A stretch of DNA of 64,000 nucleotides from Treponema primitia ZAS-2 (GTDB taxonomy: Bacteria; Spirochaetota; Spirochaetia; Treponematales; Breznakiellaceae). The DNA is taken from NCBI RefSeq assembly GCF_000214375.1, contig NC_015578.1, positions 186,001 to 250,000 on the forward strand, given 5' to 3'. Position numbers and translations under genes: made by a program. Below are positions 16,501 to 24,339 of the stretch, in pieces (the first letter of the stretch is position 1; each line of letters opens with the position of its first letter). The notes under the pieces were generated by a model. That model was given only the letters and a program-made list of their open reading frames with translations. It had not been told where the DNA came from and did not search any database.

Positions 16501-17389
16501 CGAGGAATCTACCCGGCGTACCCAGTATCGGCTGGACACCCAGCGGCGTCTGGCGGAGATGATGATCGGGGCCCGGGAATTTTTCCCTGCCGAGGAGGAG
16601 CTTATCAAGGGCATCGGTATCTATGAGGATGCCCTCAGCCGGCGTTTCCTCAACCGCTCCCCTGAATTTGGCAGGCTCTACGCGGATTTGGGTGATCTGG
16701 AATACTTCACCAAATCCGGCAATATGCCCCAGGCCTTAGAATACTATTTACAGGCTGAACAGAACGGCTGGGCTCCGGCGGAAATTCAGTACCGTATCGG
16801 CTCAGCCTATTATCAGCAGCAACAATGGGCTCCGGCCCTGGATCGGTTCTTTACGGTTTCCTCGGAGATGCCCCTGAACCGGCGGCTCCTCAATGCCCTG
16901 GGGAACGCCTCCTATATGCGGGGCAACTACTTCAATGCACAAGGCTATTTCAACCGCCTCCTGGACCTCCTGGACTCCGAGCGGGCCCGTTTCCCCCTGC
17001 TCATGCCCAACGACCGGCCGGAACACCTGGAATTGGCGGAGCGGATGATGGTGGCCCGGAACAACCTGGGGGTCACCCTGGAAGCCCTGACCAAAGCAAC
17101 CGGTAACCGCAGTTACCGCTCCCGTGCCCTGGCCCTCTACACCGAATCCTCCCGGGCCTGGGACTCCCTGACCCGTAATCCCGTTTCCATGGTTCGATCC
17201 GGAGTGGGGGACCTTTCCTCTCCGGGTATCAACCTGGCCTACCTCAATTCCCGAAACGCCCTCTATCCCGAACCGGGTTATGAACCCCAGCTGTACAACC
17301 AGATCGACAAGGACATGCTGGAGCCCTCGGTGTGGGAGGAACTGGTGCCACAGGATTTCCGGCTTACCAGTGTGACCGAGCAGCCTTAG
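13550..17389 (+). CDS. large TPR membrane protein, candidate flagellar collar protein (FlcA-like)
   Basis: A 1279-aa protein. Residues 1-120 are Pro-rich; 120-600 are very acidic and of low complexity, including three tandem 31-residue repeats. About 605-690 is a small folded part (EIEFDRLRKTLAGYPLNLRI); one membrane segment lies near 693-717 (VLRLFLIIAMLAASLFYLGY); from about 725 to the end are tetratricopeptide repeats. The topology (acidic cytoplasmic tail, one TM, periplasmic TPRs) recalls the spirochaetal flagellar collar protein FlcA (Borrelia BB0326), but I could not align them, so this is a hypothesis. No ribosome site precedes ATG 13550 and a stop lies 24 nt upstream in frame; translation probably depends on the small ORF ending 2 nt before it. 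Confidence 0.75.
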   Translation: MPSLEQLKNFKTSFGNIADEAMVLSQLEIPLDDLPLPGSEPVPLPPPAPKAPPEEPIAPPAQEPIDSPQEPIAPIPPPPPTGAPAREPATVSPAADVGRAQATPPRPFGNTPSAPPAATPAVPVEEEDDDLGLGFNFGDLLGGGPANLTPPPPTESVFDEILAAPAEPVGETEPPGEEAPSGEGLPETDAAEADLSDLGDDFNIDLGDQDGEFISSEVSEPAGDAETPDIPDASFDIDFGDPGDLGNEAIPDTDIPDANFDEDFGDLGDDAVTSADAEEELFSDLGDTDLDLDAGFPDFDENAAENAGTDEPFPDLGETDLDLDAGFPDFDENAAENAGTDEPFPDLGETDLDLDAGFPDFDENAAENAGTDEPFPDLGETDLDLSGLDLGPDLDGGLDLGAELPAFETPDESPGDGAEDSFPDIGDSSLPDLDSTDDGFPSFDGDLGENTGTDSGFPDLDSSAMDGLLNGFADDIEEAAGGDTGLSEAEGISLMDDGEAGDGFEAELPDINPDEVAAGEEGADPFDGFSPDGGDIGFGAAEETEASTSGFPDMEDFSLPGIDDNLNAGGTAPKTPGPGKPAKKAGSPAPEDTVEEIRLDEIEFDRLRKTLAGYPLNLRIAIEEIIAEQAVAPDLMSALVKLLVRGGPAKEAATLAGKILGKSITIPKGFEKKTGEELEAEQASFHYVFIHKFLPVLRLFLIIAMLAASLFYLGYEFIYTPMYANSVYKQGYELIPTGSYAQANERFNRAFQRHRQKDWFYKYAEAFRDARQYIYAEEKYDELLQHYPKDKKGALDYANMETNYLRNYAKADRILRLSLLEYAIDDKDGLLALGDNNLLWGEVDPSRYEEARSAYARVLEKYGWEDPSVERMMRYFIRVDNLGEVLPLQQYFMADPSKRKISPATLAELGGYLLDKRFEEARGVPDEHISQIEGMRDILIRAVRAAPRLPEAHYHLARYYNRFGNNLEERQTLEIAAQAFDLAPEESTRRTQYRLDTQRRLAEMMIGAREFFPAEEELIKGIGIYEDALSRRFLNRSPEFGRLYADLGDLEYFTKSGNMPQALEYYLQAEQNGWAPAEIQYRIGSAYYQQQQWAPALDRFFTVSSEMPLNRRLLNALGNASYMRGNYFNAQGYFNRLLDLLDSERARFPLLMPNDRPEHLELAERMMVARNNLGVTLEALTKATGNRSYRSRALALYTESSRAWDSLTRNPVSMVRSGVGDLSSPGINLAYLNSRNALYPEPGYEPQLYNQIDKDMLEPSVWEELVPQDFRLTSVTEQP
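14399..14677 (+). repeat. three tandem 93-bp coding repeats
   Basis: Three near-identical 93-bp units (14399-14491, 14492-14584, 14585-14677) followed by the first nine codons of a fourth. Each encodes 31 residues beginning DLGETDLDLDAGFPDFDEN and ending GTDEPFP. The near identity of the DNA suggests recent duplication, so the copy number may vary between strains. Confidence 0.9.
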
Positions 17390-17420
17390 TTCTTCGAGCG
17401 CTCCATGGGATGCTCATGCG

Positions 17421-17450
17421 TTGACAGGGGCGCCGCCGGGGTGGTAATAT
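17421..17450 (+). promoter_or_regulatory. promoter of tRNA-Val
   Basis: TTGACA (17421-17426), 18 nt, TAATAT (17445-17450). The tRNA 5' end is only 9 nt after the -10 hexamer, so the precursor should have a 5' leader of about 2 nt or none. Confidence 0.75.
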
Positions 17451-17458
17451 ACCGTCAC

Positions 17459-17530
17459 GGGCGATTAACTCAGTGGGAGAGTGCTACCTTCACACGGTAG
17501 AAGTCACTAGTTCAAATCTAGTATCGCCCA
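17459..17530 (+). tRNA. tRNA-Val, anticodon CAC
   Basis: Full cloverleaf of 72 nt: acceptor GGGCGAT/ATCGCCC, D stem ACTC/GAGT, anticodon stem CTACC/GGTAG with loop TTCACAC (anticodon CAC, reading GUG), variable AAGTC, T stem ACTAG/CTAGT with loop TTCAAAT, discriminator A. The CCA end is not encoded and must be added by nucleotidyltransferase. Confidence 0.96.
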
Positions 17531-17710
17531 AAATTATTTCCAAACAAGCCATAGTATTTTTTGAATATGCTCTGTATGTTTTTTTGTACACTTTTAGCTC
17601 AAAGGTTTTTTCAGAGATTTCCTGCCTTTTTTAATTGCTTGTAATACAATGAATTAGAAAACATTATCAAAAAAAATCACAGATGGCACAGTATTTGCTA
17701 GTAATATATT

Positions 17711-18361
17711 ATGGAAAAGGTGAGTGCAAAGAAAATCGGTATAAATATTTCCCGCTTAGTGAGGTTTGATGCGGAGGCCCTTGGCTTCCAGGAAATCAAG
17801 ACTGAACTGGTCCGGAAATCTATGCATTTTCTCATTGCCCTCAGCCCCAGTATGGCGGCGATTAATCGGCCCTTTACGGTAGCGCTTCTCATGGTTGGAA
17901 CCTTTTTTTACGCCTGTATGGAGACTCTCCGGCTTGCGGGGGTGGAGGTTCCCTTGGTTTCCTCCCTTACCAGTATGGCTTCCCGGCCCAGGGACCGGGA
18001 TCGTTTTGTCCTGGGGCCGGTTACCCTTGGATTAGGCGCCTTGCTTGCCCTGCTCTTGTACCCTTCCCCGGCGGCGGCCATTGCCATCTATGCCTTGGCT
18101 TTCGGTGATGGTTTTGCCAGCCTTATCGGCAAGGCCTTTGGTCAACATAGGCCCGGCTTCATGCGGGGCAAGAGTGTTGAAGGCTCCCTGGCCTGTTTCG
18201 GGGCGGTGTTCTTTACCGCTTATCAGGTTTCTCTGAACTCACGAACCGCCCTGATCGCTGCCGTTACCGCGACCCTGGTGGAAGCCCTGCCCCTGGAAGA
18301 CTACGATAACATAGCCCTGCCCATAAGTGTTGGCTTTATGGTGCAGTTGACCGCCCTGTAA
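17711..18361 (+). CDS. dolichol/phytol-kinase-like membrane protein
   Basis: A 216-aa polytopic membrane protein resembling the SEC59/VTE5 and cytidylyltransferase-like family that uses CTP to phosphorylate polyprenols or related lipids. Visible hallmarks are an N-terminal RKSMHFLIAL segment and the central LAFGDGFASLIGKAFGQ motif, with KSVEGSLACF following. About six hydrophobic segments. The likely role is recycling of isoprenoid alcohols or a lipid-linked step. ATG 17711 has no Shine-Dalgarno. A weak extended -10 (TGC then TAGTAA) ends 7 nt before it, so a leaderless message is possible. The 180 nt between the tRNA and this gene hold no recognisable feature besides this. murA follows after 58 nt with its own promoter. 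Confidence 0.75.
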   Translation: MEKVSAKKIGINISRLVRFDAEALGFQEIKTELVRKSMHFLIALSPSMAAINRPFTVALLMVGTFFYACMETLRLAGVEVPLVSSLTSMASRPRDRDRFVLGPVTLGLGALLALLLYPSPAAAIAIYALAFGDGFASLIGKAFGQHRPGFMRGKSVEGSLACFGAVFFTAYQVSLNSRTALIAAVTATLVEALPLEDYDNIALPISVGFMVQLTAL

Positions 18362-18384
18362 AAACAGTATCCCTATCAAGTCCT

Positions 18385-18413
18385 TTGACATAAACCGCTT
18401 CGCCGGGTAAAGT
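18385..18413 (+). promoter_or_regulatory. promoter of murA, predicting a leaderless mRNA
   Basis: TTGACA (18385-18390), 17 nt, TAAAGT (18408-18413). The A of the murA ATG is the seventh base after the -10 hexamer, the usual start point, and no ribosome site lies between. Confidence 0.75.
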
Positions 18414-18419
18414 CGTCTT

Positions 18420-19700
18420 ATGAATCAATACCTTATTGAGGGTGGGTTTCCCATTAGCGGGACCATCCGGGCCAGCGGTAATAAAAACGCTGCCCTGCCC
18501 TGTATCGCAGCCGCCCTCCTTTCCGGTGAGCCGGTCATACTCCGGAATATTCCCGATATTGAAGATGTCCAGGTGATGCTTTCCATATATCGTTCTTTTG
18601 GGGGGACCGTTGAACCTCTAGGACCCAATGCCTATCGCATGAGCCTGGGTGATATAAAAAACTCCGAGGTGCCCCTGGAGTATGCCCGGAAGATACGGGC
18701 TTCTATCCTCTTTGCAGGGCCGCTTTTGGCAAGGACCGGCAAGGTGGTGCTGCCCCCGCCCGGGGGGGATATCATAGGCCGTAGACGGCTGGATACCCAC
18801 TTCCTGGTGCTCACCGAGTTGGGGGCCCAGGTGAAAATTGACAGTGCCTTTAACTTCAGTGCTTCGAAACTTATGGGGGCGGATATTTTCCTGGATGAAG
18901 CTTCGGTAACCGCTACTGAAAATGCCGTGATGGCGGCGGTGCTGGCCCGGGGGGAGACTATCCTGACCAATGCCGCCAGTGAGCCCCATGTTCAGGATCT
19001 GTGCCGTATGCTCAGCGCCATGGGTGCAAAAATCGACGGGATTGGTTCCAATATCCTCAGAATACGGGGGGTAACAAAATTATCGGGTTGCGATTTTGAG
19101 ATAGGGGCGGACTTTATGGAAGTGGGGTCCTTTATCGGCCTTGCTGCGGCCACCGGGGGGGAACTTTTCATCGAAGGACCCAGCTTCAGGGACCTGCGGC
19201 CGGCGAAGATAGCCTTTGGGAAGCTGGGCATAGTCTGGGAGCATGAGGGTTCCACCCTGCATGTACCGAAAGACCAGGCCCTGGAGGTGAACTGCGATTT
19301 GGGGGGGATGATACCCAAGATCGATGACGCCCCCTGGCCGGGCTTTCCACCGGACCTGACCAGTATTATTACTGTGGTGGCCACCCAGGTTAAGGGCACC
19401 GTGCTGGTTCACGAAAAGATGTTTGAGTCCCGGATGTTTTTTGTGGATAAGCTCATCGGTATGGGGGCGCGGATTGTACTTTGTGATCCCCATCGGGCGG
19501 TTATCTCCGGCCCTACCAAGCTTTCTGGATCAGAACTGCAAAGCCCGGATGTACGGGCCGGTATGGCCATGGTCATTGCTGCCATGTGTGCCGAGGGTAA
19601 GAGCATTATCCGCAATGTTTACCAGATTGAGCGGGGTTATGAACACCTGGTGGCCCGGCTTTCATCACTGGGGGCCCGGATCAAGGCCAGCGAAGACTGA
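18420..19700 (+). CDS. murA: UDP-N-acetylglucosamine 1-carboxyvinyltransferase MurA (Asp-type active site)
   Basis: Transfers enolpyruvate from PEP to UDP-GlcNAc, the first committed step of peptidoglycan synthesis, in the cytoplasm. The 426-aa length is standard. Lys22-Asn23 (GNKNAALP), the [13 protein letters not shown] loop and the late GGYEHL-like region ([10 protein letters not shown]) are in place. The active-site loop reads PPGGDIIG, so residue 117 is Asp where E. coli has Cys115. This exchange, known from Mycobacterium and also in Borrelia and Chlamydia, prevents covalent attack by fosfomycin. The gene has a strong promoter placing the transcription start at the ATG itself. It ends 6 nt from the convergent lipoprotein gene. 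Confidence 0.96.
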   Translation: MNQYLIEGGFPISGTIRASGNKNAALPCIAAALLSGEPVILRNIPDIEDVQVMLSIYRSFGGTVEPLGPNAYRMSLGDIKNSEVPLEYARKIRASILFAGPLLARTGKVVLPPPGGDIIGRRRLDTHFLVLTELGAQVKIDSAFNFSASKLMGADIFLDEASVTATENAVMAAVLARGETILTNAASEPHVQDLCRMLSAMGAKIDGIGSNILRIRGVTKLSGCDFEIGADFMEVGSFIGLAAATGGELFIEGPSFRDLRPAKIAFGKLGIVWEHEGSTLHVPKDQALEVNCDLGGMIPKIDDAPWPGFPPDLTSIITVVATQVKGTVLVHEKMFESRMFFVDKLIGMGARIVLCDPHRAVISGPTKLSGSELQSPDVRAGMAMVIAAMCAEGKSIIRNVYQIERGYEHLVARLSSLGARIKASED

Positions 19701-19706
19701 ACCGGC

Positions 19707-21101
19707 TTATTTCCAGGGCGGCAGGAGGCTGGTGCCGTCTATCCGTCGGGGCGCTCCTATCCTGATGGTCCGGGGTGTGGTGGTTTTTTGTTTCGGCGCT
19801 GGTATCCCGGTGACATAAGCGGCTTCTGCTTCTCCATCGGCATCCCCGGCATTATAGGTCAGGAGAAAATTGCCGGAATAGGTTTTTAATTCCGGGTTAT
19901 AATCCGGCGCTTGCCCTTCACGTAACAGGGCATAGCGGATATGTTTGCCGCTATCCCCGGGGGTAAAGCCGCCGGCAGGAAGGGTGCTGAAAACCCCCTC
20001 GCCGGGGAGCAGCCATTTAATTTTTTCATTTCCCGAATAGGGATGAAACGCGAGGTCTTCGAATTCGTTGTTATATCCATAGAGTCCCAGGGGGGCGGTT
20101 TTATCTGCCACCTGTAGATAATTTGCCGTGAGCCAGGCCCGGAGCAGCTTCTCCCAGGAATCCAAATCTTTGTCTATTAGTTCTTTTGCTGCGCGGACCA
20201 CCGCAGCGGTTCCCGGACTGTTATCATCGGGAGACGTTGCATCAAGATATTCGCATATTTTTTTGTAAATTCTGAACCCCTTGGGGTCATCTTCTGTGGG
20301 AGGGGTCTGGATACGGAGCCATTGAAAAAACAGGTAGGCTGTGGAATAATCCGCCAAATCGGTACTCTCCCAATAAAAAAAGTTGTTTCCCTCCGCAATA
20401 GTTCCCTGGGGATCCTCGTTATAAAACCAAATCGAATCATCAAGGTATTCTTCTAGATAGATATACTCCGCAGCGGTGGAGAGTCCCTCGTTCAGCCAGA
20501 GAGGGGTTCCGCGGGTTTTCTGCCGGTACTCGGCGGAGTACCGCAACAGGTGCTGCAATTCATGGGCTATGGTGGCGTTAAAGGGCTGCGTCCCCGGGAA
20601 ACCTGGGGAGATATCCATGTAGATGATCTCCCCCTTGTTGGAGTTAGTTGAGTTTCCCATATCGGTGGCATAAAAGTATCCTGCAATATAGGAATCCGTC
20701 CCTGGGGGGATGCCGTCAATTATATCCAGTAATATGATAATAAGCTTATTATTCTGATCAATATCCAGAGGTTCGCCGAACGCCTCGGTTACCCTGGGGT
20801 AGATTTTTTCGCTATACTCCTGCGCAACTTCTTGGATCCGCTGTTTCATGTATGGGGAAATTTGCCTGGCCCAGGAGTTTTCCCCGTAGATGATGCACCG
20901 GTCATTCTCCGCGAGGTGCAGACCATACATAGTATAGGCGCTTTTTGTTTCAAAGTTATGGGCGATAAAGGCCCGGTCATAATACCAGGGGTCTCCCGGA
21001 TTTTCTATTAAAGGGCTGGGATTAAAAACATTACAGGAACCTGCTGCGGCCAATATGATAAAAAGAAGCAGGGTCCTTCCCCACTTTGAACTATTCCTCA
21101 A
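19707..21101 (-). CDS. putative zinc-metalloprotease lipoprotein (M30/gluzincin-like)
   Basis: A 464-aa exported protein, lipidated Cys near residue 23 (AAGSC). The motif ATIAHELQHLLRY (His180, Glu181, His184) is a zinc-protease HExxH, and NEGLSTAAEY begins at residue 204 and could supply the third Glu ligand, as in gluzincins. Similar proteins in treponemes are assigned to the hyicolysin (M30) group; I assign this by motif and general look only. Start: TTG 21101, preceded by AAAGGGG at a normal distance; no better start is seen. It would act on the cell surface or in the periplasm. Substrate unknown. It lies downstream of the two membrane-protein genes, with a 74-nt gap. Confidence 0.75.
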   Translation of the reverse strand: MRNSSKWGRTLLLFIILAAAGSCNVFNPSPLIENPGDPWYYDRAFIAHNFETKSAYTMYGLHLAENDRCIIYGENSWARQISPYMKQRIQEVAQEYSEKIYPRVTEAFGEPLDIDQNNKLIIILLDIIDGIPPGTDSYIAGYFYATDMGNSTNSNKGEIIYMDISPGFPGTQPFNATIAHELQHLLRYSAEYRQKTRGTPLWLNEGLSTAAEYIYLEEYLDDSIWFYNEDPQGTIAEGNNFFYWESTDLADYSTAYLFFQWLRIQTPPTEDDPKGFRIYKKICEYLDATSPDDNSPGTAAVVRAAKELIDKDLDSWEKLLRAWLTANYLQVADKTAPLGLYGYNNEFEDLAFHPYSGNEKIKWLLPGEGVFSTLPAGGFTPGDSGKHIRYALLREGQAPDYNPELKTYSGNFLLTYNAGDADGEAEAAYVTGIPAPKQKTTTPRTIRIGAPRRIDGTSLLPPWK

Positions 21102-21175
21102 GAATAACCCCTTTCTATGGTTGTTATGGAAGCTCCTGCTAGGCTTCTTTTATCATTATAAACATTTTTTTCCCA

Positions 21176-22996
21176 TTATCCATGTTGGGAAGCTAAAAAT
21201 ATCAGAGTTAGGATAAAAAAGATCAGTGAAACGACGATAAAAAGGGTAATCGCCATGGAAAATCCTAGAGAAAGGAGCAGCCAAAGCTCCAGAACCCTGG
21301 AAATAGCCCGGGCAAGATGCACTACCCCGTTCAGTACCAGGGGAATAATGGCCAGCATGGGTATCCCCAGGTATTTGGGCCGGGCTTTTGCCCGAAACCG
21401 CCATCCTATGATGATTGACAGGATGGTTAGGGGCAGCAGAAGCACTGGCTCGGAAATACGCCGGATAATTTCCATCTGGAATACCTGGGGTATGTACCCG
21501 TAGTTCCCAAAATCCCGGCTCATGGCCATGAGATCCGCCATGTTCAGGCTGTCTACCCGGCGCCGAGCCTTAGAAAGTCTGAGAAAGTGCTCGTAGGTGG
21601 TATCCAGGGCGATCTGGGCATCCCCCAGGTCGGAGTACCCCGGTCCGGTCCAGACCGGCTCCCAGCGGACATTCTCATTATACCGGTCCAGGGTTCGGAG
21701 CAGAATAACCAGTCGGGGTTTTCCCCGCACCGACATGGGGATGAATTTGGCGTAGGCCGCTTCCATTTCGTAAAGGGGACGGTTATTTCCATCAAAGGCC
21801 GCAAGCTCTACCCCTATGGCGTAGGAATAGTCCCGGAAAGTGCTGAGGGAGTTGGTCCGCAGTACCACCCGGCCGCCTGGGGTTCCATCCCTGGAACTGC
21901 CCCCGGCAGTCTGGGCGGTGGGTACCAGGGGCAGGGAGAAAACCGCCCCGGTAAGATTTTCCCCAATCCCCGCTTCGATCTCGTCAATAAAGAAGGCTAC
22001 CCCGGCGGTTCCCTGTTCGCTCAAGGCAAGGAATTTTGCCACATCCGGATCATCCGGGGTCTGTTCCGCCAATTCCCGGAAAATATAATAGGCCCTGATC
22101 CATTCCTCGGAAACCATGGCTTCATATCCGTCCCGTTTCAGACGGTACAGGGCGTAGATCCGGTTTTCCTGGGCGCTTGGCTCCAGGGAAGAAACAGCGT
22201 TCCAGGCAAGGCTCGCGGTGCGGGCGGCTTCCTGGGCTTCCATGCTTCCCGGTTTAGTCAACTGGGATGCCAGGGTAGCCAGCCAGTGGGCGTCATAATA
22301 CCGTTTTTCCTGCAATGCAGCTTTGGACAGGCTCAGGGCTTCCGTGGCGTCCTGTACTGCCCTTTTCTGGTCACCCATGATGGGGTTTGCCGCCCTGGTA
22401 CTTTGCGTACCATGCCGGGAATCCCCCAGGCCAATTCCGGAAGACCAGGCGGTTTCTACCCCGATGGATATCCGTATCCGCAGTTGCTCCATTTCCGGAC
22501 TCTGGGGCCAGATATTTTCACAGACCTTGAGGAACTGGGACGCCTCTTCCCATTCCCCTTGCGCACTATGCAGCTCTGTCCGGGATTTTGCCATGGTAAA
22601 CAGCTCACCTTCAAAGTGCATATTGGACTGGCTTTCCTCCGCCAGGGGGAGGGCAATAAAGAACAGGAGACCGTAGACGGCGGTGGCGATAATGGCGGCT
22701 AAGATGGCGCTTCGTAACTTTTCCAGGAATCTGGGGGAGAACCGGGTATAGGCTTCGTCCATGTCGATTTTAAACCCGAAGGGAATAACCAGAGCGGACA
22801 TGACCAGGGCGGGAAAAAGGGCAATATAGTCCAGTATCCCCCGGCTGAGCCGCCAGTCAGCAAAGAAACACCCCAGGGGCGCCGGTTCGCCGGGGAAAAT
22901 AAACCGGAAACCCATGATGACCAGAAAAGAAATCACCATATAGAGGACAAAAACACCGGCGGGCGAAGAAATTTGCTCCCTGGTTATCTTGATCAT
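21176..22996 (-). CDS. membrane protein, 3TM-soluble-3TM, with TPR-like insert
   Basis: A 606-aa protein. Three hydrophobic segments (about 14-35, 55-73, 92-117), a large hydrophilic part (about 125-500) with helical repeats resembling TPRs (140-330), then three hydrophobic segments (about 510-530, 535-560, 565-603). The last block (RRISEPVLLLPLTILSIIIGWR) recalls the second membrane half of LptF/LptG (YjgP/YjgQ) lipid-export permeases. Those are about 360 aa, so the soluble part would be greatly enlarged here. Its ATG overlaps the stop of the preceding gene (ATGA), so the two products are likely made in equal amounts and may work as a pair. Function not established. Confidence 0.6.
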   Translation of the reverse strand: MIKITREQISSPAGVFVLYMVISFLVIMGFRFIFPGEPAPLGCFFADWRLSRGILDYIALFPALVMSALVIPFGFKIDMDEAYTRFSPRFLEKLRSAILAAIIATAVYGLLFFIALPLAEESQSNMHFEGELFTMAKSRTELHSAQGEWEEASQFLKVCENIWPQSPEMEQLRIRISIGVETAWSSGIGLGDSRHGTQSTRAANPIMGDQKRAVQDATEALSLSKAALQEKRYYDAHWLATLASQLTKPGSMEAQEAARTASLAWNAVSSLEPSAQENRIYALYRLKRDGYEAMVSEEWIRAYYIFRELAEQTPDDPDVAKFLALSEQGTAGVAFFIDEIEAGIGENLTGAVFSLPLVPTAQTAGGSSRDGTPGGRVVLRTNSLSTFRDYSYAIGVELAAFDGNNRPLYEMEAAYAKFIPMSVRGKPRLVILLRTLDRYNENVRWEPVWTGPGYSDLGDAQIALDTTYEHFLRLSKARRRVDSLNMADLMAMSRDFGNYGYIPQVFQMEIIRRISEPVLLLPLTILSIIIGWRFRAKARPKYLGIPMLAIIPLVLNGVVHLARAISRVLELWLLLSLGFSMAITLFIVVSLIFFILTLIFLASQHG

Positions 22997-23985
22997 TGCC
23001 GGACCTCCCGGCGCCGTTTCTTCCGCGAATTCCGGAGAATGCGGCCCTTGGGTTTCCCCTGGCTCCGGACAAAGCTCACCAACAGGGTATAAATAAGGAC
23101 GATAATCCCAATTCCGGTAAAAATAACGGGACTTATAAAAAACGCTTCAATCCGGTTATCAAAAAACTTCAGGATAAATTCTTGAATGGCCGAGGCATCG
23201 ATGAAGGTTTGAAAAGCCAGGATGCCCCGGAATACCAGGGCGCCGGAAAAGAGGTTTGCCAGGGGCCAGGAACTTAGATCCAGGACGAAACGGAGGGATA
23301 TGAGCAGGAAGATGAGGGCAGCGCCGTAAAGGGCAAAAGGGAAAAGCCCCTGTTTTAGTCTGGACGAGAACTGTTTCGCCACCAGGGTGGAATCGACCAG
23401 GATGCCGCTCATCAGGTAGGAATTCTCGTTTCTGAAAGGCGCCGGGGGTAGGGCCAGGATGGTATTATTGGGACCCGAGGGTACTTCCTGGTATATCAGG
23501 GGGCGCCCGGGGATGGATACCACCCGTGAGCTGCCGCTTTTACCGGGATCCCCTAGAACCACCATAACCGTGTCTCCCTGGGACAGGATCAGCCCCGGAG
23601 CGCCCATGGTTTTGGCCGGCGCCCCGGGGCGACTGGGGGGAAACAGGCCGCCGGGGCCTATGCCGGTGCTTTCCAGGGTGTCCAGACCCAGGGAAAGGCC
23701 TAAGGTTATTCCGCCGGCCAAGATAAAGAGGCCGATCAGGGTTACGCCCAGGGGAATATCCCGCCGGACGGTGTAACTGAGGGTCATCAGGATAATAATA
23801 TAGAGCAATAGGGGAAATATGTTCCGGAGTGTGGCAATAAATTCAGCCAGTTTTACCGGGGGACCTGCGGGTATGGTCCTGGCGGCGTCCGCCGAAAGTT
23901 GGAGGTAATTCAGGACTCCCGCCACGGCAAAGACGATGATAAAGCAGAGGCTGAAAAAAAGCACCAACCGGGCTATATTTTTCAT
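22993..23985 (-). CDS. membrane protein, 3TM-soluble-3TM, partner of the next gene
   Basis: A 330-aa protein with hydrophobic segments near 6-28, 53-70 and 80-103, an extracytoplasmic part of about 110 residues (105-215), three more segments (about 218-236, 243-260, 283-308) and a very basic C-terminus (GRILRNSRKKRRRE). Topology and size match LptF/LptG-type permeases, though I see no diagnostic motif. Coupled to the following gene by a 4-nt overlap. No ATPase gene is adjacent; if these are Lpt-like, their LptB must be encoded elsewhere. Treated as a conserved membrane protein of unknown function. Confidence 0.6.
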   Translation of the reverse strand: MKNIARLVLFFSLCFIIVFAVAGVLNYLQLSADAARTIPAGPPVKLAEFIATLRNIFPLLLYIIILMTLSYTVRRDIPLGVTLIGLFILAGGITLGLSLGLDTLESTGIGPGGLFPPSRPGAPAKTMGAPGLILSQGDTVMVVLGDPGKSGSSRVVSIPGRPLIYQEVPSGPNNTILALPPAPFRNENSYLMSGILVDSTLVAKQFSSRLKQGLFPFALYGAALIFLLISLRFVLDLSSWPLANLFSGALVFRGILAFQTFIDASAIQEFILKFFDNRIEAFFISPVIFTGIGIIVLIYTLLVSFVRSQGKPKGRILRNSRKKRRREVRQ

Positions 23986-24339
23986 TACTCAAGCCTAGCA
24001 TGGTAAAACCGTGAATGCAAGCAACAGGGGAAGCTTCCTGTGCAGGAACCGAAAATTACTTTGTTCCTGCACGACTTATGCACAACGTAATACTTGATGT
24101 TTTTGCACTGCTTTTTCCGGGCTTATGGTTTTTTTCGCTATTTTTAACAAGTAAAAACATTATATACAGTAAATAAAGACTATAATTTATTATAATATAA
24201 TGAATTATAAATCAGGCTTAAAAGGAGGGCTGTATAGAAAATATCAGAATGTATAAAAACAGATACACGGCAGCCTCTTTTCCCAAGGTATCAACGCTTT
24301 ATCCACAGGGCTTTAACAGGGTTTTTCAACCACCCTAAT
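23986..24339. other. 354-nt intergenic region
   Basis: Between the membrane-protein gene and pspA. It holds the hairpin at 24040-24072, an A+T-rich stretch around 24150-24215 and a possible AAGGAGG at about 24222. A 29-codon frame from ATG 24250 has no good ribosome site and is not called. It probably contains the promoter of the minus-strand membrane-protein genes near its left end, but I cannot place it. Confidence 0.5.
24040..24072. repeat. inverted repeat with 10-bp arms
   Basis: Arms GTGCAGGAAC (24040-24049) and GTTCCTGCAC (24063-24072), loop 13 nt, perfect pairing. No U-run follows on either strand, so it is not a simple intrinsic terminator. Could be an RNA structure or a protein-binding palindrome. 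Confidence 0.55.

Noticed and set aside
21587-22702. 371-codon open frame antisense to the 606-aa membrane protein
   Set aside because: Sequence is Gly/Pro/Phe-rich without domain features; the minus-strand gene is coupled to its neighbour and has clear membrane segments.
24250-24339. 29-codon small ORF in the gap before pspA
   Set aside because: No convincing ribosome site and no supporting context.
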